Origin: Chitinophaga pinensis
Lineage (GTDB): Bacteria > Bacteroidota > Bacteroidia > Flavobacteriales_D > Crocinitomicaceae
Length of the DNA stretch: 54,440 nucleotides
Direction: 5' to 3'
NCBI GenBank assembly: GCA_945883825.1
Contig: CAMCYF010000015.1
Location: forward strand, 1 to 54,440
Every line of letters begins with the position of its first letter. The stretch's first letter is position 1. A program made the translations under genes and the position numbers. The notes beneath the pieces were generated by a model. It searched no databases. It was given only the letters and a program-made list of their open reading frames with translations, and had not been told where the DNA came from. Positions 45,026 to 54,326 of this stretch are shown here, in pieces.

Positions 45026-46798
45026 TTATTCGAAATTTCTTGCAAAAAACTGCATTTCATTTAATTTACGGTAAGCACCATTTTTTTTCAGAAGCTCTTT
45101 ATGGCTTCCAAGTTCTGCAATTTCACCTTTTTCTAATACAACAATTCTATCTGCTTTTTGTATTGTGGACAAACGATGCGCTATGACAATAGCCGTTCTA
45201 CCTTGAGTAAGTGCTGCAGTAGCTTTTTGAATTAATTCTTCCGATTCATTATCAACACTTGATGTAGCTTCATCCAAAATTAATATATGTGGATTGTATA
45301 CATAAGCACGAATAAATGCGAGTAATTGCCTTTGACCTACGGAGAGAACGCCTCCTCTTTCGCCAATTTTATAATCATAATTTCCCGGTAGCTGCATGAT
45401 AAAATCATGAGCGCCAACTGCCTTAGCTGCCTCAATTACTTGGTTTCTACTAATATTTTCATCCGTTAATGTAATGTTGTTGTGTACAGAGTCTGAAAAA
45501 AGAAAAACATCTTGTAAAACAATTGCAATGTTACTTCTCAAATAAGCAATGTCTATTTCATTAATATTTCTTCCACCAATAGAAATTTTACCTTTATCAT
45601 ATTCATAAAAACGCCCTAAAAGATTTACGATTGTAGATTTTCCTGCACCTGTTGCACCAACAAATGCGAGTGTTTCTCCGGGCTTTATTTCTAAGTTAAT
45701 GTTTTTTAGTATACTATTTTTTGAATCATATCCGAAATAAACATTCGAAAAGATAATCGCTTGGTTAAAGTCAAGCTTAGCAATTGAACCCTTTGCCTGC
45801 ACATTTTCTTCTTCATCTAAAACATCAAAAATACGTTCTGCTCGAACGGTTCCTCTCTGTAAAACATTAAATTTATCTGCTAACTGTCGAATTGGCCTAT
45901 AAAGTTGGTAAATCCATAAAGTAAAAGCAATTATCTGCCCATACATTAAGCGAATCTCTACTTGTGTCTTTCCACTTACGTTAAGTGCTCCCCAAACTAA
46001 AAGAAAGGCAATAGATAAGGAAGATAAAAGCTCAACTATTGGGAAAAAAATAGAATTTGCCCAAACTGCATTTACATGTGCCTGTCTATGGCCTTTATTT
46101 ATCTCTTGAAAGTTTTCAAACTCTTTCTTTTGCCGGTTAAAAAGCTGTACAATCGACATGCCCGTCAAGCGTTCTTGAACAAATGTATTTAGTCGCGTTA
46201 CTTGCTGTCGCTCAAGCTTAAAAGAGTCTCTCATAGCGCGTGCAAAAATGCGGGTAGCAATTAATAAAAATGGAATTGGGATTAATGTCATTAAAGAAAG
46301 TTGCCAGTTTGTAATAAACATTAGCGTTAGAATAAAAAACAATGAAATAATGTCTCCAGCAATTTCCATTATACCAGCAGAAAATACCTCCGTTATCGCT
46401 TCAAGATCTGAAACAACACGTGTAACCATAGCTCCAACTGGATTTTTATCAAAATAACGCATACGAAATGATAACAAATGCTGGAAAATCTTTTTTCGTA
46501 AATCGCGAATGACAGATTGCGCTAATAAATTAGATATGTACGTGGAGCAAAGTTGTAAGATTCCCTCCAATGTCAGAATTAGAACTACAATCATTGACCA
46601 AAAGAGTAATTTATTTTGATTTTGACTTTTGATAATGTATTTGTCAACCATATCTCCAATAATATATGGCCTCAAAGGTCCTAAAATTGATAAGGAAAGT
46701 ATACAAATGACGGAAATCCCGAAAAAGTATTTGTACGGAAGGGCATACTTGATTAAGCGCCCAAAGAGAGAATAAGGAATGGTTTTTTTGGTTGACAT
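45026..46798 (-). CDS. ABC exporter, fused permease and ATPase (MsbA-like)
   Basis: A homodimeric-type ABC exporter of 590 residues from the chosen start. Residues 1-330 hold six membrane helices. The ATPase half has Walker A GATGAGKST near residue 384, signature LSVGQRQLL, Walker B ILILDEATSS and the H-loop IAHRLS. The signature begins LSVGQ rather than LSGGQ, which is tolerated in the family. The start is ATG 46798: the frame is also open from a GTG at 46804, but that overlaps the -7 element. The substrate (lipid or drug) is unknown. Confidence 0.9.
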   Translation of the reverse strand: MSTKKTIPYSLFGRLIKYALPYKYFFGISVICILSLSILGPLRPYIIGDMVDKYIIKSQNQNKLLFWSMIVVLILTLEGILQLCSTYISNLLAQSVIRDLRKKIFQHLLSFRMRYFDKNPVGAMVTRVVSDLEAITEVFSAGIMEIAGDIISLFFILTLMFITNWQLSLMTLIPIPFLLIATRIFARAMRDSFKLERQQVTRLNTFVQERLTGMSIVQLFNRQKKEFENFQEINKGHRQAHVNAVWANSIFFPIVELLSSLSIAFLLVWGALNVSGKTQVEIRLMYGQIIAFTLWIYQLYRPIRQLADKFNVLQRGTVRAERIFDVLDEEENVQAKGSIAKLDFNQAIIFSNVYFGYDSKNSILKNINLEIKPGETLAFVGATGAGKSTIVNLLGRFYEYDKGKISIGGRNINEIDIAYLRSNIAIVLQDVFLFSDSVHNNITLTDENISRNQVIEAAKAVGAHDFIMQLPGNYDYKIGERGGVLSVGQRQLLAFIRAYVYNPHILILDEATSSVDNESEELIQKATAALTQGRTAIVIAHRLSTIQKADRIVVLEKGEIAELGSHKELLKKNGAYRKLNEMQFFARNFE

Positions 46799-46803
46799 CA
46801 GCA

Positions 46804-46811
46804 CAAAATTA
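46804..46811 (-). promoter_or_regulatory. -7 element of the first ABC exporter, five bases from the start codon
   Basis: TAATTTTG on the minus strand is followed by TGCTG and the ATG at 46798. No clear TTG box is at the expected place. A leaderless mRNA is implied. Confidence 0.55.
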
Positions 46812-46896
46812 GTCTAATTGTCCAAAACTCATGTATTACTTTTGCTTATTTAAATCCTTATTAAGACTATGATTTTTTTATAAAAAATAAAAACCT

Positions 46897-46904
46897 TAAT
46901 TTTG
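46897..46904 (+). promoter_or_regulatory. -7 element of prs
   Basis: TAATTTTG matches TAnnTTTG and lies 20 bases before the GTG start of prs. Confidence 0.55.
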
Positions 46905-46924
46905 CAACCTTATTAAGAAAAAAC

Positions 46925-47854
46925 GTGGGCGTAAAAATATTTTCAGGCAGGGCATCTTTAAAATTGGCAAATAATATTGCCGAAAATTTTGGTGGAAAAC
47001 TTGGAGATGTTAAAGTTACTGTCTTTAGTGATGGGGAATTCCAGCCTTCATTTGAAGAAACAGTTAGAGGACAAGATGTATTTCTAATACAATCAACAAT
47101 GCCCCCCACTGAAAATCTTTTCGAACTTCTTTTATTAGTAGACGCTGCAAGAAGGGCTTCAGCAAGAAAAATCATTGCTGTTATACCTTATTTTGGCTTT
47201 GCAAGACAAGATCGAAAAGACAAACCTAGAGTTGCAATTGGCGCAAAATTAATTGCAAACATGCTAATGGCTGCAGGAGTTGATCGTGTTATTACAATGG
47301 ACTTACATGCAGATCAAATTCAAGGATTTTTCGAGGTTCCAGTAGATCATCTATATGCTTCCACATTATTTTTAAAGGAAATTTCTGCAATTAATATTGA
47401 TAATTTAGTTGTTGCTGCTCCTGATGTTGGTGGAGCTAAAAGAGCGAATTCCTATGCTAAGAATTTAAACTGCGGATTGGTTCTTTGTCACAAAAACCGC
47501 AAGAAAGCCAATGAGATAGCAGAAATGACTGTCATTGGTGAGGTAAATGGGAAAGATGTTATTATTATTGATGATATGTGTGATACGGCTGGCACACTTA
47601 CTACAGCTGCAGATTTATTAATTGAAAAAGGCGCTAAAAGTGTTAGAGCTTTTTGTACACATGCAGTTTTGAGTGGTCCTGCATATGATAGAATATCAAA
47701 CTCTAAATTAACTGAACTAATTGTTACTGATACAATTCCATTGATGAAGCAGAATTCTAAAATCAGAGTCGTTTCTGTTTCAGAATTGTTTGCGGATGTT
47801 ATCAAAAGATTGGTAAATAACGAATCAATTAGTTCACATTTTGTAATCTCTTAA
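46925..47854 (+). CDS. prs: Ribose-phosphate pyrophosphokinase
   Basis: Prs makes PRPP from ribose-5-phosphate and ATP for nucleotide, His and Trp synthesis. The 309-residue protein has the N-terminal FSGRASLKLA block, the flexible-loop region RQDRKDKPRV, DLHADQIQGFF, and the PRPP-binding loop VIIIDDMCDTAGTL. The start is GTG at 46925. The L25 gene follows 12 bases later on the same strand, a common Bacteroidota pair. Confidence 0.95.
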   Translation: MGVKIFSGRASLKLANNIAENFGGKLGDVKVTVFSDGEFQPSFEETVRGQDVFLIQSTMPPTENLFELLLLVDAARRASARKIIAVIPYFGFARQDRKDKPRVAIGAKLIANMLMAAGVDRVITMDLHADQIQGFFEVPVDHLYASTLFLKEISAINIDNLVVAAPDVGGAKRANSYAKNLNCGLVLCHKNRKKANEIAEMTVIGEVNGKDVIIIDDMCDTAGTLTTAADLLIEKGAKSVRAFCTHAVLSGPAYDRISNSKLTELIVTDTIPLMKQNSKIRVVSVSELFADVIKRLVNNESISSHFVIS

Positions 47855-47866
47855 AATTAAATATAA

Positions 47867-48535
47867 ATGAAAACAGTACAATTGAGCGGTTCGCTTAGAG
47901 CGAACGTAGGGAAAAAGGATGCTTCGAGTCTGCGCTCTGCGGGACTAGTTCCTTGTGTACTTTACGGACAGGGTCAACAGACACATTTTTCTGTAAAGCA
48001 AGTGGCGATAGAAAAAATCGTATATTCTCCAGATGTTTACCAAGTTGAGTTAAATATTGATGGAAAAACTGCAGTAGGAATTATTCAAGAATTACAGCAA
48101 CATCCTACAAAAGATACCATACAGCACGTAGACTTTTTAGAATTAAACGAAACTAAATCGATTCGTATAAAATTACCTGTTAGACTTGCTGGTTCTTCTC
48201 CTGGTGTTATGGCTGGAGGAAAATTAATGCTTGTTTTTAGGAACCTACAATGTGTTGGTCTTTCCAAAGATTTACCAGAGGCAATTATATTAGATATTTC
48301 TAAATTAAATATTGGTGGTGCTATCCGTGTAAATACTATCAATATACCAGGAATTACTTTTCTAGATCCTGCAAATGCTGTAGTTGTTTCTGTAAAAATG
48401 GCTCGTGGAGCAGTTAGAGGAGCAGAAGTTGAAGGCGAGGATGAAGAAGAAGTTAGCGAGACTGCAGAAAATACTGAGAATTCTTCAATTAGCTCTGAGC
48501 TTAGTGAAGAAGAAGCAACTTCAGAAGAAGCTTAA
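47867..48535 (+). CDS. rplY: 50S ribosomal protein L25/CTC form
   Basis: The 222-residue protein binds 5S rRNA in the large subunit. It is the long CTC-type L25 with an N-terminal L25 domain (GLVPCVLYGQGQQTHFSV) and a beta-rich C-terminal domain (IRIKLPVRLAGSSPGVMAGG). It ends in a strongly acidic tail of about 40 residues rich in Glu and Ser. It is 12 bases after prs and followed by a terminator. Confidence 0.94.
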   Translation: MKTVQLSGSLRANVGKKDASSLRSAGLVPCVLYGQGQQTHFSVKQVAIEKIVYSPDVYQVELNIDGKTAVGIIQELQQHPTKDTIQHVDFLELNETKSIRIKLPVRLAGSSPGVMAGGKLMLVFRNLQCVGLSKDLPEAIILDISKLNIGGAIRVNTINIPGITFLDPANAVVVSVKMARGAVRGAEVEGEDEEEVSETAENTENSSISSELSEEEATSEEA

Positions 48536-48551
48536 TCTTTTAATATATTTA

Positions 48552-48585
48552 AAAAAAGCCCGATTTAAAAAAATTGGGCTTTTTT
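48552..48585 (+). terminator. Terminator of the prs-rplY unit
   Basis: AAAAAGCCCGATT pairs with AATTGGGCTTTTT (one G-U pair), ending in a T-run before GTGCC. Confidence 0.9.
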
Positions 48586-48658
48586 GTGCCTCTCTGTTTT
48601 TTTAAAAAGCTTTAGTCATAATATTTTTTGATGTTTATTGCTTAACTTCGTTTTTAAG

Positions 48659-49372
48659 ATGCTCTTCGACACATTAATTATAATTCCAACATACAATGAA
48701 ATTGAAAATGTTTCATTAATTACTGAGGCAATTGTAGATTTACAAGAGGGCTACCATATTCTTTTTGTTGACGATAATTCACCCGATGGAACGGCTCAAG
48801 AGATAGAAAAACTACAAATAAAATTTCCAGGACTTATACATTTAGAAAAGCGAAGAGCTAAAATGGGTTTGGGAACTGCTTATCTTCATGGCTTTGAGTG
48901 GGCATTAAAAAATGATTACACTTATATTTTTGAGATGGATTGCGATTTTTCGCATAATCCAAAATATTTAAAAGACTTAAGACAGGCTTGTATTGAAGGC
49001 GTAGGACTTGCGATAGGATCGCGCTATTGTAAGGGAGGCAGTGTAAAAAATTGGCCTATGAAACGCATTCTAATGTCCTATTTTGCAAGTGTCTATGTCC
49101 GATTAATTTTATTAATAAATATTCGCGATACAACATCTGGTTTCAAGTGTTACCATAAAGATGTTCTTAAGACAATTCAATTAAAAAATAATCCCTTTAA
49201 AGGATATGCCTTTCAAATCTGCATGAAATATGCTACGCTAAAATATGGTTTTAAAGTGAGAGAATTGCCAATTGTCTTTGTGGATCGCCTTCATGGCACT
49301 TCCAAAATGAGCAGTGGGATTTTTAAAGAAGCAATTTTTGGTGTTTGGAAAATGAAAAAAATGAAATTGTGA
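48659..49372 (+). CDS. Polyprenol-phosphate mannosyltransferase-like glycosyltransferase
   Basis: A family 2 glycosyltransferase of 237 residues from ATG 48659, resembling dolichol/polyprenol monophosphomannose synthases. The nucleotide-binding start is IIIPTYNEIENV and the metal motif is MDCDFSHNP. The conserved C-terminal block is FVDRLHGTSKMS. It probably loads a sugar onto a lipid carrier at the inner membrane. The frame is open to 48638, but a -7-like TAACTTCG at 48643-48650 favours the later start. Its TGA stop overlaps the dihydroorotase GTG. Confidence 0.88.
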   Translation: MLFDTLIIIPTYNEIENVSLITEAIVDLQEGYHILFVDDNSPDGTAQEIEKLQIKFPGLIHLEKRRAKMGLGTAYLHGFEWALKNDYTYIFEMDCDFSHNPKYLKDLRQACIEGVGLAIGSRYCKGGSVKNWPMKRILMSYFASVYVRLILLINIRDTTSGFKCYHKDVLKTIQLKNNPFKGYAFQICMKYATLKYGFKVRELPIVFVDRLHGTSKMSSGIFKEAIFGVWKMKKMKL

Positions 49373-50703
49373 ATTATCTACTAAAAAACGGAACTATTAT
49401 AAATGAGGGGCGAGTATTTACATCTGATATTCTTATAAAAGGAGATGTCATTGAGAAAATTGGAGGGATATTAGAAAATAATTGTGGGGCAGTTGAAATA
49501 GATGCAAGCGGGAAGTTAATTATTCCAGGCTGCATTGATGATCAAGTTCATTTTAGAGAGCCCGGACTGACACATAAGGGGACAATTTTTTCTGAATCTA
49601 GGGCAGCTGTTGTCGGAGGAATAACTTCTTTTATGGAAATGCCAAATACAGTTCCAAATGCATTAACTCAAGAATTATTAGAAGAAAAATATGCGATAGC
49701 ATCTAAAAGCTCCATTGCTAACTTTTCTTTTTTTATGGGTGCATCAAATGATAATTTAGCTGAGGTTCTGAAGACGAACCCTACAAATGTTTGCGGAATT
49801 AAAGTTTTTATGGGCTCCTCTACAGGAAATATGTTGGTTGACAAAGAAGCAGCACTTGAAGGACTTTTTTCTCAAGTGGGAATGTTAATTGCAACTCATT
49901 GTGAAGACGAAAATACGATAAAAGCAAATTTAGAAAAAGCAAAAAAGCTCTATGGTGAACATATTCCGATACAAGAACACCCTATAATTCGCAGTGAAGA
50001 AGCCTGTTATAAATCGTCAGCATTTGCTGTTTCTATGGCGCAAAAATATGGGAGTCGTTTGCATGTTTTACATATTTCTACGGAAAAAGAAACACACTTA
50101 TTTGACAATACAATTCCTTTAGAACAGAAGAAAATAACTGCAGAAGCGTGTATTCATCATTTATGGTTTACAGAAAAAGATTATGCAGAAAAAGGAAATT
50201 TTATAAAGTGGAATCCTGCAGTAAAAAAAGAAAGTGACCGCTTAGGAATATGGAAGGCCTTGCTTGATAATCGTATTGATGTGATTGCAACGGATCACGC
50301 ACCACACACTTTACAAGAAAAAAATCAATCCTATTTTAATGCTCCTTCTGGAGGCCCATTGGTTCAACATGGCCTTCTCGCAATGTTAGAAAAAGTAAAG
50401 GAAGGTGAAATTAGCCTAGAAAAATTAGTAGATAAAATGTGTCATTCTCCTGCTATTTTATTTAGAATAAAAGAGAGAGGTTTTATTAGAGAGGGCTATA
50501 AAGCAGATCTAGTAGTTATTTCCCAAAATAAATCACCGATAGTTACAAAGGAAAATTGTTTGTATTCTTGTGCTTGGTCTCCATTTGAGGGAATTCAATT
50601 TTCACACACAATAGAAAAGACATTTGTAAATGGTAATGTTGTTTTTCAAGATGGTATTATCATAAATGACATCTTTGGGGAAAGATTGACTTTTAAAGCA
50701 TAA
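49369..50703 (+). CDS. Dihydroorotase (PyrC/AllB-type amidohydrolase)
   Basis: A cyclic amidohydrolase of the dihydroorotase type I group for pyrimidine synthesis. It is 444 residues from GTG 49369, which overlaps the previous stop in GTGA and gives the standard N-terminus NYLLKNGTIINEG. A start at ATG 49345 is possible but adds eight residues not typical of the family. Metal-site blocks: DDQVHFREPGLTHKG, carboxylysine region GIKVFMGSSTG, ATHCED, LHVLHIST and ATDHAPHT. The first His of the usual HxH is a Gln here. Confidence 0.88.
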   Translation: MNYLLKNGTIINEGRVFTSDILIKGDVIEKIGGILENNCGAVEIDASGKLIIPGCIDDQVHFREPGLTHKGTIFSESRAAVVGGITSFMEMPNTVPNALTQELLEEKYAIASKSSIANFSFFMGASNDNLAEVLKTNPTNVCGIKVFMGSSTGNMLVDKEAALEGLFSQVGMLIATHCEDENTIKANLEKAKKLYGEHIPIQEHPIIRSEEACYKSSAFAVSMAQKYGSRLHVLHISTEKETHLFDNTIPLEQKKITAEACIHHLWFTEKDYAEKGNFIKWNPAVKKESDRLGIWKALLDNRIDVIATDHAPHTLQEKNQSYFNAPSGGPLVQHGLLAMLEKVKEGEISLEKLVDKMCHSPAILFRIKERGFIREGYKADLVVISQNKSPIVTKENCLYSCAWSPFEGIQFSHTIEKTFVNGNVVFQDGIIINDIFGERLTFKA

Positions 50704-50740
50704 GAGACCTTTTTCAAAAAAACTAAAAAATTTTAATTTT

Positions 50741-51121
50741 CTAATCAATATATTCAAAAAAAGACTCCAAATCTCGACGGTCTTTTTTTGTGGGTTTACC
50801 ATCGCCATTTTGACGATAAATTTGACGGACTAGCTGATATTCTTTAAATTTTTCCTTTTCTTCTATTGGAGTAATATCTATAATAAAATTTTCAATGAGC
50901 GCTGCGCCTACGCGTTTATCTAATAATTCTATAACATTAAATGAAAAAACCGCAGAATTTTTGTGAATTGAAATTACATCCTTAAGCTTTACTTCTTTTG
51001 AAGGCTTTGTAGTTAGAGAATTAAGCTTAATCTGACCTTTTGAAATAAGTTCTGTCACTTGAGATCGCGTTTTGCAAAGTCGAACACACCAAACAAATTT
51101 ATCTAAGCGTATTTTAAACAA
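50741..51121 (-). CDS. S4-domain RNA-binding protein, Hsp15-like
   Basis: The 126-residue protein has an N-terminal S4 domain (RLDKFVWCVRLCKTRSQVTELISKG) and a basic tail (DGKPTKKDRRDLESF), like heat-shock protein 15 (HslR). In E. coli Hsp15 rescues stalled 50S subunits carrying nascent chains. The start appears to be TTG at 51121; no ATG is available upstream. It is convergent with the dihydroorotase gene, which ends 37 bases away. Confidence 0.85.
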   Translation of the reverse strand: MFKIRLDKFVWCVRLCKTRSQVTELISKGQIKLNSLTTKPSKEVKLKDVISIHKNSAVFSFNVIELLDKRVGAALIENFIIDITPIEEKEKFKEYQLVRQIYRQNGDGKPTKKDRRDLESFFEYID

Positions 51122-51177
51122 GGATTAATTTTTAAAGCCAAAAAAACCGGTATCCTCTATAGTTTTAAGAGAATAAA

Positions 51178-52287
51178 TTAATGGATAGCAGGGGCATCAT
51201 CGTACTTCCCAAGATTATAAAGCATTTTAGTATGTGCTCTTAATGCTGACGTGAAGTTTTTATAAGAATGATAAGGTAAATTGTATTCAAGAGCCGTCTG
51301 CTTCACTATTTTAGAAATATTTGGATAATGAACATGGCAAATGTTTGGAAATAAATGATGTTCAACTTGATAATTTAAACCTCCTACATACCATGTAAAA
51401 ATTGGATGTTTTGGCGCAAAATTAGTAGTGTTGTATAATTGATTGATTGCCCAATCTGTCTCAATATTTCCTGAACTATCTGGTAAAGGATAGTCTGAAG
51501 TTGGAACAACGTGTGCAGGTTGAAAAATTGCTGCTAGTACCAAACCACAAATCAAATGCATTGTTATTAATCCCCCAATAATTAGGTACCAAGGGGCATT
51601 AGACAAGATCAATGGTGTAACAATAAAAAGTCCATAATAACATAATTTTGTTATAATGATTGAAACTAAGTGTTTTGTGAATGTTAAGTTCTGAGTTTTG
51701 ATTAAATCTTTGGATTTATAACGAATGGCTTGCTTGAAATCTTTGGTGGAAGACCATAATATTGTCATTAAGCTATAAAAAAACCAAGCATATATAAATT
51801 GAAAACGATGGATTTTATATCTTTTTGTATGAGGGGAAAATCGTAGTAAAAATGAAATTGATTCAATATCTTCATCCATGTCAGCAACATTTGTATACGT
51901 ATGATGTAAAACATTGTGTTGAATACGCCAATTCACATCACTTCCACCGATAAAATAAATTATTTTGCCAATAAATTTATTTACTTTTTCATTTTTAGAA
52001 TATGCTCCATGATTGGCATCATGCATTACAGAAAGACCAATCCCTGACATTCCAAAGCCCATTAGAACCCACATGAAGTAATGAACAGGATTTGATAATT
52101 CAGCAAAAAGGATAAAGCTAAATGGAACTAAATAAAGGGCTAACATAAAGATAGTCTTGAAGACCATATTAGCATTTGCGTGCCGCGAAATTTGTTTTTC
52201 TTTAAAATAATTGTTTACTCTAGAACGAAGAACTTTATAAAAGTCAGTTTCTTTTTCAGTAGAAAATGTAATTTTAGGGAGAGACAT
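51178..52287 (-). CDS. Membrane fatty-acid desaturase (acyl-CoA/acyl-lipid type)
   Basis: A di-iron membrane desaturase of 369 residues. The three histidine boxes are present: HDANH at about residue 90, HNVLHH at about 125, and the C-terminal QVEHHLFP at about 308. Hydrophobic segments flank them (about 45-85 and 195-245). It introduces a double bond in fatty acyl chains at the inner membrane, which would tune membrane fluidity. The promoter has an almost perfect TTG-N19-TACATTTG match and a 16-bp palindrome at the start site. It stands alone; no regulator gene is adjacent. Confidence 0.9.
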   Translation of the reverse strand: MSLPKITFSTEKETDFYKVLRSRVNNYFKEKQISRHANANMVFKTIFMLALYLVPFSFILFAELSNPVHYFMWVLMGFGMSGIGLSVMHDANHGAYSKNEKVNKFIGKIIYFIGGSDVNWRIQHNVLHHTYTNVADMDEDIESISFLLRFSPHTKRYKIHRFQFIYAWFFYSLMTILWSSTKDFKQAIRYKSKDLIKTQNLTFTKHLVSIIITKLCYYGLFIVTPLILSNAPWYLIIGGLITMHLICGLVLAAIFQPAHVVPTSDYPLPDSSGNIETDWAINQLYNTTNFAPKHPIFTWYVGGLNYQVEHHLFPNICHVHYPNISKIVKQTALEYNLPYHSYKNFTSALRAHTKMLYNLGKYDDAPAIH

Positions 52288-52300
52288 TTAATTTTTTTTA

Positions 52301-52316
52301 TGTTACAAATGTAACA
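52301..52316. promoter_or_regulatory. Palindromic operator candidate of the desaturase
   Basis: TGTTACAAATGTAACA is a perfect inverted repeat (7-bp arms, 2-base centre). It lies just downstream of the -7 element, covering the expected transcription start, 13 bases before the ATG. The position suits a repressor. Confidence 0.7.
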
Positions 52317-52344
52317 AATGTATTTTAATAATGTTCAGTGGCAA
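52315..52344 (-). promoter_or_regulatory. Promoter of the desaturase gene
   Basis: On the minus strand TTG (52344-52342), 19 bases, TACATTTG (52322-52315). This is the best promoter match in the window. A second TACATTTG at 52313-52306 lies inside the palindrome. Confidence 0.8.
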
Positions 52345-52348
52345 TAAA

Positions 52349-54187
52349 TTACTTCAAACCTTGGAGTGTACAAAACTTCTGGTATGCACCTCTTTTTTTC
52401 ATTAAATCCTCGTGGTTGCCCTGTTCTATAATTTTTCCTTTTGCTAATACAATTATTTCGTCGGCATTTCTTACTGTGCTTAAGCGATGGGCAATTACAA
52501 AAGAGGTTCTATTTTGCATTAATTTTTCAAGAGCTTCTTGAACCAACATCTCTGATTCTGTATCTAAAGCTGATGTTGCTTCATCTAAAATTAAAATTTT
52601 TGGATTTTTATATACCGCTCGAGCAATACTTAATCTTTGTTTTTGACCCCCAGACAATTTATTACCGCGCTCGCCTACTATTGAATCATAAGTTTCATCC
52701 ATATCGGAAATAAAACCATGAGCATTTGCGATTTTAGCCGCTTCAATAACTCGATTTCTATCTGGATTCGGGTCGCCAAAAGCAATGTTTTCTAAAACAG
52801 AAATATTAAACAGAATAGACTCTTGAGATACAATTCCAATTAATCCTCTTAAATCTGCAATTTTATAGTCTCTAATATCTACTTCATCAATTAGAATAGA
52901 CCCTTCATTTACATCGTAAAACCGAGGGAGTAAATCCATAAGTGTAGATTTTCCGCTTCCTGATTCACCAACAATAGCAATTAATTTTCCTTTTTTAACC
53001 TCTAAAGAAAATGAAGAAATTATGGTTTCTTCAGCATATTTAAAAGAAATATTTTCAAAACTAATTTGTGACTTAAAATCCAAAATCGTTTTCGCATTTG
53101 GCTTTTCTGTGATTTTCTCATCTGTCTGAAGCACTTCATTCACTCGATCTAAAGAAACTTTAGCTTTATTCATTAATGCCATCCCATTAGAGATTGATTG
53201 AATTGGACGTAATAATTGTGAAAAAATAATAATGAAGGTTAAAAATAATTCTCCCGTCAAGCCATTATTCGTATTTTCTAAAATCTCTTGCCCTCCAAAC
53301 CAAACCAAGCACATCATCACACCAGCTCCTATTGTTTCATTTAATAAAGAAGAAATGTCTTTTTTACGCATTGTTTTAGTATGTAACTTTTGGTGGCGTA
53401 GGTTTAGTTTTTTAAACATGTTAAAAATAAATCCACTTGCATTAAAAGATTTTATAATTCTAACCCCGCTTAAACTTTCATCTATTGATGATATTAATAA
53501 GCCGAGCTGTTCTTGGTTTTGTTGGGCGGTTCTTTTTAGGCTTTTTCCTACTCGAGAAATTACAAATGCAGAAATAGGAAGTAAGAAAAAAGATGCTAAT
53601 GTTAAAGATGGGCTAATATAAAATAATGAAACTATATGTATAAAAATTGAGATAGGATCTCTAAATAGTATTTCAAGTAGTGCAACAACTCCATTTTCTA
53701 TTTCTCCAACATCACTACTCATTCGAGAAATTAAGTCCCCTTTTCGCTCTTGCGTATGGAAAGATAAGGGTAAGTGAATGGATTTTTCAAATAATTCATC
53801 GCGAACATCTCGTACAACTGAAAAACGCAATTCCGATTGAAACCATATTGCCATATATCTGAAAAGATTCTTTAGGAAAAAAGCTGAGAATACCATAATA
53901 CAAACGGAAAATAATGCTTGCTTAGGGTCGTGAATAACCATATCGTGCATCTGGAAGTTATAACTCTTAATTATAAACTCAGGCAGCAGGGAAATATCTC
54001 CAGAATAGGTGGGCTTTGGGATTACTGTTTTCAGCTTTTCAGAACTAAAAATAAGTTGTAAAAAAGGAATAAATAAAACTAGGGAAAGGAGATTAAAAAA
54101 GGTGAAAAGTAAATTCCCAATTATAGTTAAAAAAGCTAGCTTCTTATACTTAAACGAATAATTAAAAATTTGACGAATGGTATTCAT
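52349..54187 (-). CDS. ABC exporter, fused permease and ATPase
   Basis: A second MsbA-like exporter, 612 residues from ATG 54187. Six membrane helices lie in residues 1-340. The ATPase half has Walker A GESGSGKST near residue 412, Q-loop GIVSQES, signature LSGGQKQRL, Walker B ILILDEATSA and the H-loop IAHRLS. It differs from the exporter at 45026 by a canonical signature. The frame is open to 54202, but the -7 element at 54199-54192 lies between, so 54187 is chosen. It is divergent from rbfA. The substrate is unknown; lipid A core flipping is one option. Confidence 0.9.
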   Translation of the reverse strand: MNTIRQIFNYSFKYKKLAFLTIIGNLLFTFFNLLSLVLFIPFLQLIFSSEKLKTVIPKPTYSGDISLLPEFIIKSYNFQMHDMVIHDPKQALFSVCIMVFSAFFLKNLFRYMAIWFQSELRFSVVRDVRDELFEKSIHLPLSFHTQERKGDLISRMSSDVGEIENGVVALLEILFRDPISIFIHIVSLFYISPSLTLASFFLLPISAFVISRVGKSLKRTAQQNQEQLGLLISSIDESLSGVRIIKSFNASGFIFNMFKKLNLRHQKLHTKTMRKKDISSLLNETIGAGVMMCLVWFGGQEILENTNNGLTGELFLTFIIIFSQLLRPIQSISNGMALMNKAKVSLDRVNEVLQTDEKITEKPNAKTILDFKSQISFENISFKYAEETIISSFSLEVKKGKLIAIVGESGSGKSTLMDLLPRFYDVNEGSILIDEVDIRDYKIADLRGLIGIVSQESILFNISVLENIAFGDPNPDRNRVIEAAKIANAHGFISDMDETYDSIVGERGNKLSGGQKQRLSIARAVYKNPKILILDEATSALDTESEMLVQEALEKLMQNRTSFVIAHRLSTVRNADEIIVLAKGKIIEQGNHEDLMKKRGAYQKFCTLQGLK

Positions 54188-54191
54188 GATG

Positions 54192-54199
54192 CAAAGATA
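54192..54199 (-). promoter_or_regulatory. -7 element of the second ABC exporter, four bases from the start codon
   Basis: TATCTTTG on the minus strand is followed by CATC and the ATG at 54187, almost the same layout as the glyS promoter. The upstream box is poor. Confidence 0.6.
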
Positions 54200-54313
54200 C
54201 ACTAATCCCTAAAAATGAAAGAAAAAGAGAGTAATCACTAAATTAGCATGTGAGTTTATTGTATTTATGCGCTCAACTTCAAAGCATATAGAGTTGTATC
54301 CGTCTAAATTCTT

Positions 54314-54321
54314 TAACTTTG
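54314..54321 (+). promoter_or_regulatory. -7 element of rbfA, five bases from the start codon
   Basis: TAACTTTG is followed by TTTTT and the ATG at 54327. A TTG at 54294-54296 lies 17 bases upstream, slightly close for the consensus. Confidence 0.6.
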
Positions 54322-54326
54322 TTTTT

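Noticed and set aside
47488..47805. 105-codon minus-strand frame opposite prs
   Set aside because: It lies wholly within prs, whose PRPP-binding loop is encoded there, and has no support of its own.
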